From Candidatus Cellulosilyticum pullistercoris (lineage in GTDB: Bacteria > Bacillota > Clostridia > Lachnospirales > Cellulosilyticaceae): a stretch of DNA of 11,495 bases. The notes below the pieces were generated by a model. That model saw only the letters and a list, made by a program, of their open reading frames with translations, searched no databases and was not told the DNA's origin. The stretch is from NCBI GenBank assembly GCA_018883705.1, contig JAHLFQ010000245.1, positions 1-11,495 of the forward strand, given 5' to 3'. The number at the start of each line of letters is the position of its first letter. Within the stretch, counting starts at the first letter, position 1. The position numbers and the translations under genes are program-made. This document shows positions 1 through 6,067 of the stretch, piece by piece.

Positions 1-339
1 GACCATAAGCTTTTCACCATTAATTCTTTCATTTTGTAAATGGCTAATATCAACTGAATATGAAACATTTTTTGATTTTGTCTTAAAAGTGATTTCAGAA
101 GAAATATTTGTAATCCCTTCTGGTTGAATAAAGTTATTATGATCTGCAATAACTTCATACTCCAATTCTACCTGATTACTTGCGTTATCTAGTAAGTCAA
201 GTTGATGCGTTGAACTATCCGAGATTAATTGGCTCGGTACACTATTAATAGTCTCTACTGCATATACATGATCCCTCTGAACTATCGTTATTACGGTCAA
301 CAACACTAATTTCATAAGTCTCTTTGTTATTTTTTTCAT
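1..339 (-). CDS. Secreted protein of unknown function, N-terminal part (cut by window edge)
   Basis: The frame stays open from an ATG at 339 to the window edge, giving the first 113 residues; the C-terminus lies outside. The start is supported by AGGGGG at 345-350, five bases upstream. The N-terminus looks like a signal peptide: a basic stretch (KKITKRLMK), a short hydrophobic core LVLLTVITIV (about residues 11-20), then QRDHVYA, a possible signal-peptidase site after VYA near residue 27. The core is short and is followed by charged residues, so a membrane anchor or weak signal is also possible. The mature part is polar, rich in Asn, Ser, Ile and Glu, with alternating beta-like stretches (VELEYEVIA, ITFKTKSKNVSYSV), as in extracellular beta-sandwich domains. 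I recognise no family. It is separated from mtnN upstream by a terminator, so it should have its own promoter, which I could not place convincingly. Confidence 0.7.
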   Translation of the reverse strand, partial: MKKITKRLMKLVLLTVITIVQRDHVYAVETINSVPSQLISDSSTHQLDLLDNASNQVELEYEVIADHNNFIQPEGITNISSEITFKTKSKNVSYSVDISHLQNERINGEKLMV

Positions 340-491
340 TGGTTCCCCCTATTAATGAATTATTTTTAGTCATCTTATCTATTATTAAAATGCTACCTCT
401 TTTATTCATTCTATACTATTATTGTATTAATCTAATCCTTTTAAATGCCTTAATAGTTAATTCATTTATACTTTACTAAATTACTCAATAA

Positions 492-527
492 AAAAGATAC
501 CTCTCATCTTCTTGAAAGGTATCTTTT
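492..527 (-). terminator. Rho-independent terminator after mtnN
   Basis: An 11-bp perfect stem (492-502 with 517-527) encloses a 14-base gap in which two more pairs can form. On the minus strand it is followed by a T-rich run (TTTTTTATTG), and it lies 38 bases past the mtnN stop. The plus-strand side is also T-rich, but no plus-strand gene ends here. Confidence 0.85.
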
Positions 528-565
528 CTTTATTTTTAGATGTTATTTAACAGAGTTCATTCTCT

Positions 566-1258
566 TTATAATGTACGTAAAATGCCTTCAATCATACGAC
601 TTGCATTTCTTGCAGCAGTATCTACAAACTCTTCAAAATTTACATCGGCACTTTGATCTGCTTTATCAGAAATAGCTCTAATGATAACAAAAGGTACTTG
701 ATTTAAGAAACAAGTATGTGCAATAGCTGCCCCTTCCATTTCTGCACAGTAAGCTGTAAAAGTTGAATAGATATCTTCTTTTACTCTAATACTACAGATA
801 AATTGGTCACCACTTGCCACACGTCCAATAAAGACTTTATGCTCACCTTTTAAGTTTTCGGCAGCTGTTTTTGCCGCTATAATAAGTTTCTCATCTGCTT
901 CAAAATATGTTTTTTTCATACGAGGAATTTCACCTCTTGGATTACCTACCGCTGAAGCATCCATGTCATGCTCTACCGTATCACTAGAGACAACAATATC
1001 TCCGATATTAAGTTCTGGATGTAATCCCCCAGCGACACCTGTATTAATAATGTATTCAACCTTAAAAATATCTACCAGAATCTGTGTGCAAACAGCTGCA
1101 TTTACTTTTCCTATTCCACATCTTACAACAGCAACTTCTTTATCTTCTACCATTCCAATAAAGAAATTCATCCCAGCTATTTCTCTTTGCTCTGTTACAT
1201 GCATCTTTCTTTTAAGAGCAATAACCTCTTCATCCATTGCACCAATAATTCCTATCAT
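566..1258 (-). CDS. mtnN: 5'-methylthioadenosine/S-adenosylhomocysteine nucleosidase
   Basis: This cytoplasmic enzyme cleaves the glycosidic bond of methylthioadenosine, S-adenosylhomocysteine and 5'-deoxyadenosine, releasing adenine. It clears by-products of methylation, polyamine synthesis and radical-SAM reactions, and its ribosyl-homocysteine product is the LuxS substrate. The 230-residue length is typical of the family. The N-terminus IGIIGAMDEEV carries the expected catalytic Glu (E11). GVAGGL (74-79) and GDIVVSSDTVEHDMD (86-100) are family motifs, AEMEGAAIAH (172-181) supplies the substrate-binding Met-Glu pair, and RAISDKAD (194-201) contains the catalytic Asp (D198). The start is set by GGAG at 1267-1270, eight bases from the ATG. 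It has its own promoter in the 94-base gap behind the upstream gene and ends at a good terminator, so it is probably transcribed alone. Confidence 0.96.
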   Translation of the reverse strand: MIGIIGAMDEEVIALKRKMHVTEQREIAGMNFFIGMVEDKEVAVVRCGIGKVNAAVCTQILVDIFKVEYIINTGVAGGLHPELNIGDIVVSSDTVEHDMDASAVGNPRGEIPRMKKTYFEADEKLIIAAKTAAENLKGEHKVFIGRVASGDQFICSIRVKEDIYSTFTAYCAEMEGAAIAHTCFLNQVPFVIIRAISDKADQSADVNFEEFVDTAARNASRMIEGILRTL

Positions 1259-1285
1259 TTCTTAAGCTCCTTTTATCTTTCGTTA

Positions 1286-1308
1286 ATTTAAGATTTTCTA
1301 TCTTAAAT
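1286..1308. repeat. Perfect 9-bp inverted repeat in the mtnN leader
   Basis: Arms ATTTAAGAT (1286-1294) and ATCTTAAAT (1300-1308) are perfect inverted copies separated by five bases. The outer arm touches the proposed -10 box of mtnN, and the rest lies in its 5' leader. There is no following T-run, so it is a poor terminator for the upstream gene. It could be an operator or only an AT-rich RNA hairpin. Confidence 0.5.
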
Positions 1309-1335
1309 ATTAAGTGAAATCAAAAGCTTTGACAA
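1307..1335 (-). promoter_or_regulatory. Probable sigma-A promoter of mtnN
   Basis: On the minus strand TTGTCA (1335-1330, 5 of 6 to consensus) is followed after 17 bases by TAATAT (1312-1307, 4 of 6). It is the best-spaced pair in the gap before mtnN and would give a leader of about 40 bases. The -10 is imperfect. Confidence 0.5.
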
Positions 1336-1352
1336 CTCCTAATCAATATTAC

Positions 1353-1754
1353 TTATTTTAATTTTGTTAATTGCACTAAAAGTACTGGTTTCATTTTTTG
1401 CCAAATTGCTTCTACTTTCTTGGTCTCATCTCCAGGTCCTTCCCACATCGATTTTAGTTCATCATAATAATCGATTCCAATATCGATAATTGCTTGTAAC
1501 CATCTATAAATCTTTTGTACGTCGGCTATATTGGGGTCATACTTGATAGTAGCCACACCCTTTTGATAATCTACATCTAGGCTTTCTACACCCTTTAGCA
1601 ATCTCATAGCATTTTCAGCATAATACTCATACTGTTTATATTCGTCCTCTACCTTCTTTATCTGTGCAACATATACTTGAAGTTTTCCAGGTGTATTCCC
1701 TACAATCTCTAGCTTAATCATACTTTTAATAAATTGCTTTTTTATTCCTAACAT
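1353..1754 (-). CDS. Small HMA-like-fold protein of unknown function, lacking the metal-binding CXXC
   Basis: The 133-residue product is predicted to be cytoplasmic, with no signal peptide or membrane segment. Residues about 13-95 follow the beta-alpha-beta-beta-alpha-beta pattern of heavy-metal-associated domains: a first strand with a TPGKL turn (MIKLEIVGNTPGKLQVYV), a helix, then LLKGVESLDVDYQKGVATIKYDP (about 52-74, the usual 'GV..v.v....g...v.yd' signature), then a helix ADVQKIYRWLQAII. The CXXC of copper-binding HMA domains is absent, and the protein has no cysteine, so classical metal binding is unlikely. The tail (100-133) is charged and Trp-containing. AAGGAGGGC sits seven bases before the ATG. 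Only 39 bases separate it from the tocopherol-cyclase-like gene upstream on the same strand, so they are probably one operon. The fold assignment is from pattern only and the function is unknown. Confidence 0.75.
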   Translation of the reverse strand: MLGIKKQFIKSMIKLEIVGNTPGKLQVYVAQIKKVEDEYKQYEYYAENAMRLLKGVESLDVDYQKGVATIKYDPNIADVQKIYRWLQAIIDIGIDYYDELKSMWEGPGDETKKVEAIWQKMKPVLLVQLTKLK

Positions 1755-1793
1755 GACTATGCCCTCCTTCCTATATAGTTACATTATGACTTA

Positions 1794-2744
1794 TTACTTT
1801 AATTTAGACGTATTTCCTCCCATTTCTAACTCACATAAAGTACTAACCTCTTCAAATATCACATTGCCATTTTCTGTGATAGAAAATTCTATTTTAGCTG
1901 TATCACAGGCATATACATCTCTAATCATATGGCTGCTTCTTGATGTCACACAAGAAACTTCATCACTACCATAAATTTTTATATCTAAAATTTTATTTTT
2001 TTGAGTCACAATAAGATGAACATACCCTTTATAGCGATATAATTTGGCAATATGCCCACCATTATAATTTGAAAAGATTTCTAGTTGATCGTTATAATAA
2101 ATAGGTATTGCAAAACTTGTATAATAATCAAAGAATATAGGAAGCCTAGCTATACCAATCATTAAAGCGACATCTTTTCTCTTAAAGTGATTACATTGAG
2201 CCCAGAGCCAGACATTTGGAAAAGCTTTCCCCCAGTCTTTCTCTATATAACCCTTTCCTTCATTAAACGTAATTTGTTTCTCATTAAGCCATAAACTTCC
2301 CATTAAAGTATGTTGTAAAGAAAGGACTTCATGATAAGACTCTAGAAATGGTAAATATTTATAAGGTCCCATTAAGCCTGGAATCCATAAGGATTGTTTT
2401 AATGGTTTGTGACCACTAAAGCTAATCTCTCCTTTTAACGTAAAGTCTCCTTTTTGTATATTTAAAGTCATTTGCTGAAGACCTAAATGATTCTCTCCAA
2501 TCTGAATTTCTGTATCTTTGCTTTGTACAGATTCTAGTGGATAGCTTACACAAATATTTTCATTGATCTGATTTCCTACAACTTGCAAAAAGGCTTCAGT
2601 TCCTTGTTCTGTCATTTGAACTTCAACTAGAATGCCTAGCACATTTTCCTCTTTTGCATCAACCAACTTAAAATACCAGTTTTCAAAACGATTTTTGCTT
2701 GTTCTATTTTTATTTAAAGCAGTATTTTTTTTATCTTTTCCCAT
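1794..2744 (-). CDS. Tocopherol cyclase family protein
   Basis: The 316-residue protein has the conserved blocks of the tocopherol-cyclase-like family (relatives of plant VTE1): an N-terminal FENWYFKLVD (20-29), a central PGLMGPYKYLPFLESYHEVLS (about 122-142) and GYIEKDWGKAFPNVWLWAQCNHF (about 165-187), where Glu-Lys-Asp-Trp-Gly is the hallmark. The rest is beta-rich, as expected of a lipocalin-like barrel. The length fits bacterial members. No signal peptide or membrane helix is present, and the first 18 residues are charged and probably disordered. Plant members close the chromanol ring of tocopherol, but an anaerobic Firmicute is not expected to make tocopherol, so the bacterial substrate is unknown and is perhaps a hydrophobic small molecule. 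GAGGT at 2751-2755 supports the start. It is the first gene of a pair with the HMA-like protein and is divergent from the DUF5658 gene. Confidence 0.9.
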   Translation of the reverse strand: MGKDKKNTALNKNRTSKNRFENWYFKLVDAKEENVLGILVEVQMTEQGTEAFLQVVGNQINENICVSYPLESVQSKDTEIQIGENHLGLQQMTLNIQKGDFTLKGEISFSGHKPLKQSLWIPGLMGPYKYLPFLESYHEVLSLQHTLMGSLWLNEKQITFNEGKGYIEKDWGKAFPNVWLWAQCNHFKRKDVALMIGIARLPIFFDYYTSFAIPIYYNDQLEIFSNYNGGHIAKLYRYKGYVHLIVTQKNKILDIKIYGSDEVSCVTSRSSHMIRDVYACDTAKIEFSITENGNVIFEEVSTLCELEMGGNTSKLK

Positions 2745-2893
2745 GTTAGCACCTCATTTTCATACTACTATAGTGTTTACTTATCTTTATACTTCTATTC
2801 TTAATATGTTTGATTCCTTTCTTCTAATCATCTTAGTTGATTTATGATAAAAAATAAACATTTTTGTCCATACTTCTTTATGGAGGTGAGCTT

Positions 2894-3244
2894 ATGAAAC
2901 AAACAACCATTAAGACTCAAAAACAAATTATGACTGTCTTCTTACTCATTTATATTCTTAATTGTACCGATTTACTTTTTACGTACACTTATTTAAAAAC
3001 AGGTATTTTCTTTGAATTTAACCCTATTATGAGTAGGCTTCTTGTCAGTCCCTATTTAACTATTCTCGTTAAAATCATACTGCCAGCCATTTTTATTATC
3101 TATTTCTTCTTTAGACTAAAAGAGCACTCAACCTCTTCACTCATACTCTGTAAAATAGGCGGCATGCTACTTATTCTGGCTTATACTTTTATTAATAGCT
3201 TGCATCTTTACTATCTTATTCATTTTTTATCTTTATCTCTATAG
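2894..3244 (+). CDS. DUF5658-type small membrane protein
   Basis: I chose the ATG at 2894 because GGAGG at 2882-2886 lies seven bases upstream. An in-frame ATG at 2864 would give ten extra residues but has no ribosome site and would place that site inside the gene. The 116-residue product has about three or four hydrophobic segments: roughly 12-33, 53-74 and 82-110, the last possibly two. The first ends in the DUF5658 signature, LNCTDLLFTYTYLKTG (22-37), followed by FEFNPIMS (40-47), with the conserved Asn, Asp and Glu-x-Asn-Pro. The short basic N-terminus suggests an N-in orientation. Its function is not known. It precedes the DUF368 translocase gene by 74 bases on the same strand, so co-transcription is possible, although a promoter candidate lies between them. 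Confidence 0.85.
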   Translation: MKQTTIKTQKQIMTVFLLIYILNCTDLLFTYTYLKTGIFFEFNPIMSRLLVSPYLTILVKIILPAIFIIYFFFRLKEHSTSSLILCKIGGMLLILAYTFINSLHLYYLIHFLSLSL

Positions 3245-3251
3245 AGCTACA

Positions 3252-3279
3252 TTGCTTTTTCATCCTACTCTTGTATAAT
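3252..3279 (+). promoter_or_regulatory. Candidate promoter for the DUF368 gene
   Basis: A consensus -10 TATAAT (3274-3279) is preceded after 16 bases by TTGCTT (3252-3257, only 3 of 6). It sits between the DUF5658 stop and the DUF368 ribosome site and would give a leader of about 33 bases. The -35 is weak. Confidence 0.45.
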
Positions 3280-3318
3280 ATTAAAGAACATTTATTTTAA
3301 CGATAAGAGAGGTTTATC

Positions 3319-4224
3319 ATGATTATTTTAAACATCATTCGTGGTATGTTTATGGCATTTGCAGATAGTGTACCTGGTGTTTCTGGTGGGACAGTTGCTT
3401 TTGTCATGGGATTCTATAATAAATTTATAGATTCTATTAATGTACTTACTTCAAGAAATTCACTAGAAACAAAAAAAGAAGCCCTTATCTTCCTTATCAA
3501 AATTGGCATCGGATGGATTATGGGCTTTATTTTATCTATTCTTTTTATTGCTTCTATTTTTGAAAGGCATATTTATGAGATCAGTTCTCTTTTTATTGGT
3601 TTTATTATCTTTTCTATTCCTTTAATCTACAAAGAAGAAAGACAAACCATTAGTGGACATGTAGGTCATCTCATTTATGCTATTATTGGTTTTGTAGTTG
3701 TCATACTCATTACTTATTTTAATCCAACTAGCCAATCAGAAGGTATCTCTATGTCCCTTAATAACTTTTCACTAGGTATGGCACTTTATGTGTTTATAGC
3801 TGGTGCCATTGCTATTTCAGCCATGGTTCTGCCAGGTATTTCTGGCTCTACTCTACTTTTAATTTTTGGTCTTTATGCACCTATTATTAGTAGTATTAAG
3901 GAGATTTTAACTTTTAATTTTACGCCTCTACCTCTTATTCTTTGCTTTGGCATTGGTATTATTGTTGGTATATTAAGCGTTGTTCGTCTCATTAGTAGAC
4001 TCCTTAAAACAAGACGTTCTGAACTTATTTATTTGATCTTTGGCCTTATGATTGGGTCTCTTTACGCAGTTATAATGGGACCTACTACTCTTGATACGCC
4101 TCACGCACCACTTACACTTCAAAGCTTTAGCTTCATTTTCTTCCTTATAGGTGGTTTAGTAATTCTAGGTCTTGAAAAACTCAAATTAATATGTTCCCAA
4201 AATAATAATAAAAAAGAAGCCTAA
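3319..4224 (+). CDS. DUF368 membrane protein, PopT-type polyprenyl-phosphate translocase family
   Basis: This 301-residue integral membrane protein belongs to the DUF368 family. Recent work assigned members of that family (PopT) to moving undecaprenyl phosphate back across the membrane so the carrier can be reused for peptidoglycan and other envelope polymers. The family signature is seen twice, as an internal duplication: SVPGVSGGT followed by GFYNKFIDSI (17-40), and VLPGISGST followed by GLYAPIISSI (170-193). Hydrophobic helices fill most of the rest, about eight in all, with charged loops near 47-57, 104-118 and 225-235. AGAGG at about 3308-3312 supports the ATG at 3319. The last residues, NNNKKEA, and the stop are encoded inside the terminator stem. 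Family membership is clear, but transport activity and substrate here are inferred from homologues. The gene converges on pyrG. Confidence 0.92.
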   Translation: MIILNIIRGMFMAFADSVPGVSGGTVAFVMGFYNKFIDSINVLTSRNSLETKKEALIFLIKIGIGWIMGFILSILFIASIFERHIYEISSLFIGFIIFSIPLIYKEERQTISGHVGHLIYAIIGFVVVILITYFNPTSQSEGISMSLNNFSLGMALYVFIAGAIAISAMVLPGISGSTLLLIFGLYAPIISSIKEILTFNFTPLPLILCFGIGIIVGILSVVRLISRLLKTRRSELIYLIFGLMIGSLYAVIMGPTTLDTPHAPLTLQSFSFIFFLIGGLVILGLEKLKLICSQNNNKKEA

Positions 4225-4248
4225 ATAGGCTTCTTTTTTATTATTATT
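4201..4248. terminator. Bidirectional terminator shared by the DUF368 gene and pyrG
   Basis: A perfect 23-base inverted repeat (4201-4223 with 4226-4248) has a GAAGCC/GGCTTC core flanked by A-runs on one side and T-runs on the other, so either strand ends in a U-tract. The DUF368 stop (4222-4224) lies at the end of the left arm and the pyrG stop (4244-4246) lies inside the right arm. Confidence 0.95.
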
Positions 4249-5854
4249 TTTCTTGTACATTAAGTGATGCTGTAACAAAATCTTTAAATAATGGGTGTGG
4301 TCTATTTGGTCTTGATAAAAATTCTGGATGGAATTGTACACCAACAAACCATGGATGGTCTTCTACTTCTACAATTTCAACTAAACGATCATCAGGTGAT
4401 GTTCCTGTAATTTTAAGACCTTTACTTGTTAATAACTCTCTATATTCATTATTAAACTCATAACGATGACGATGTCTTTCGTCAATTTCTTTTTCTTTAT
4501 AAGCTGCAAATGCCTTGCTGCCTTCTTTAAGTACACATGGATAAGCACCAAGTCTCATTGTACCACCCATATCTTCAATATCCTTTTGATCTGACATAAT
4601 ATCAATAACTGGATATTTGGTGTTAGGTGCAAGTTCCGAACTATGTGCACCTTGAAGTCCTGCTACGTGTCTAGCAAACTCAATCACAACACATTGCATA
4701 CCTAAGCAAATACCTAAGAATGGGATTTTATTTTCTCTTGCATAACGTATAGCTTGGATTTTTCCTTCTACACCACGATCACCAAATCCACCTGGTACTA
4801 AAATACCATTTGCGTCTTTTAATAATTCATGTGCATTTTCTTTTGTCACATCTTCTGCATTAATCCAATCAATCTCAATATCTGCACTATTATGAATTCC
4901 TGCATGATGTAGTGATTCTACGATTGAAAGATAAGCATCATGTAATTCTACATATTTACCTACTAAAGCAATTCTTGTTTTCTTTGTGCGATTAAGATCT
5001 TTTTCAATCATTGCTTTCCATTCTGATAAATCTGGTTCCGGACAATCTAATTGAAGTTTACGACAAACGATTTTAGCAAGTCCTTCATCTTCTAACATAA
5101 GAGGTACTTGATAAAGTGTTTCTGCATCAAGGTTTTGAATAACACAATCTTTTTCTACATTACAGAATAAAGAAATCTTATATTTCATATCTTCTGAAAT
5201 AGGTTGTTCTGTACGGCACACAATAATATCTGGTTGAATTCCTACAGAAAGTAACTCTTTAACAGAATGTTGTGTAGGTTTTGTTTTCATCTCACCTGAT
5301 TTTGCTAAATATGGAATAAGTGTCACATGAATGTATAATACATTTTCTCTGCCAACATCTTTTGCTACTTGTCTAATAGCCTCAATAAAAGGTAAGCTTT
5401 CGATGTCTCCAACAGTACCACCGATTTCTGTAATAACAACATCAGATGGTTCTCCTGTATTCCCTACACGGAAAATACAATCTTTAATCATATTTGTTAT
5501 ATGAGGAATAACTTGTACAGTCGCTCCTAAATAATCTCCTTTACGTTCTTTATTAAGAACTGACCAGTAAATTTTACCTGTAGTGACATTACTATACTTA
5601 TTTAATTTCTCGTCAATAAATCTTTCATAATGTCCTAAGTCTAAATCTGTTTCACTGCCATCATGTGTAACAAATACTTCCCCATGTTGGTATGGGCTCA
5701 TTGTTCCTGGATCGATATTGATATATGGATCAAATTTTTGAATTGTAACTTTCTTCCCTCTGGCTTTTAACAGCCTTCCTAAACATGCTGCTGTAATACC
5801 TTTACCTAAGCCTGAAACTACGCCTCCTGTAACAAAAATGTATTTTGTAGACAT
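4244..5854 (-). CDS. pyrG: CTP synthase (glutamine-hydrolysing)
   Basis: CTP synthase converts UTP to CTP using ATP and glutamine, the last step of de novo pyrimidine nucleotide synthesis. The product is 536 residues, the usual length. The N-terminal synthase domain starts KYIFVTGGVVSGLGKG with the P-loop at about 10-19, followed by KFDPYINIDPGTMSPYQHGEV. The C-terminal class I glutamine amidotransferase domain has GGFGDRG (356-362), the nucleophile Cys383 in GICLGMQ, and the His509/Glu511 pair in VQFHPEF. I chose the ATG at 5854 because GAGGTG (5861-5866) is six bases upstream and MSTKYIFVTGG is the conserved N-terminus. In-frame ATGs at 5890 and 5917 overlap the -10 and -35 boxes of the promoter and cannot be in the mRNA. 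It is transcribed alone, between the MCP-gene terminator and the shared terminator. Confidence 0.97.
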   Translation of the reverse strand: MSTKYIFVTGGVVSGLGKGITAACLGRLLKARGKKVTIQKFDPYINIDPGTMSPYQHGEVFVTHDGSETDLDLGHYERFIDEKLNKYSNVTTGKIYWSVLNKERKGDYLGATVQVIPHITNMIKDCIFRVGNTGEPSDVVITEIGGTVGDIESLPFIEAIRQVAKDVGRENVLYIHVTLIPYLAKSGEMKTKPTQHSVKELLSVGIQPDIIVCRTEQPISEDMKYKISLFCNVEKDCVIQNLDAETLYQVPLMLEDEGLAKIVCRKLQLDCPEPDLSEWKAMIEKDLNRTKKTRIALVGKYVELHDAYLSIVESLHHAGIHNSADIEIDWINAEDVTKENAHELLKDANGILVPGGFGDRGVEGKIQAIRYARENKIPFLGICLGMQCVVIEFARHVAGLQGAHSSELAPNTKYPVIDIMSDQKDIEDMGGTMRLGAYPCVLKEGSKAFAAYKEKEIDERHRHRYEFNNEYRELLTSKGLKITGTSPDDRLVEIVEVEDHPWFVGVQFHPEFLSRPNRPHPLFKDFVTASLNVQEK

Positions 5855-5888
5855 CTTTTTCACCTCAACCGTTTTTTTTAACTTTAAC

Positions 5889-5917
5889 ATTGTATTATTA
5901 TATAAGTCTTGTGTCAA
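5889..5917 (-). promoter_or_regulatory. Strong sigma-A promoter of pyrG
   Basis: On the minus strand a perfect TTGACA (5917-5912), a 17-base spacer and TACAAT (5894-5889, 5 of 6) stand before pyrG. The predicted start near 5882-5883 leaves a leader of only about 28 bases, which contains a run of eight A and the ribosome site but no hairpin. Confidence 0.88.
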
Positions 5918-6010
5918 GTAATGTATTTTGCTGATAATTTATTTTATATTTTGTGCTTTCTATTCTTATTTTTCTAGGCACATCATTACCTCTCTTCTAT
6001 TGTTTCCTAT

Positions 6011-6064
6011 AAACATATAAAAATCCCTTTAGTTTTTTTAAACTAAGGGGATTTTTATATGTTT
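6011..6064 (-). terminator. Terminator of the murG-MCP unit
   Basis: Arms 6011-6035 and 6040-6064 pair over 25 bases with a single mismatched position and a four-base loop. The GC core (CCCTT/AAGGGG) is followed on the minus strand by ATTTTTATATGTTT. It begins four bases past the stop codon of the MCP gene and separates that unit from the pyrG promoter. Confidence 0.92.
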
Positions 6065-6067
6065 ATT

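Noticed and set aside
239..403. A 54-codon minus-strand frame starting at an ATG near 401 and overlapping the secreted-protein start in another frame, ending in ETYEISVVDRNNDSSEG-like sequence
   Set aside because: It has no good ribosome site, while the overlapping frame has AGGGGG five bases from its ATG, a signal-peptide-like N-terminus and stays open to the window edge. A frameshift joining the two is possible but unsupported.
5855..5917. N-terminal extension of pyrG by 21 residues from an ATG at 5917
   Set aside because: The extension overlaps the -35 and -10 boxes of a near-consensus promoter, and MSTKYIFVTGG with its own ribosome site is the conserved start.
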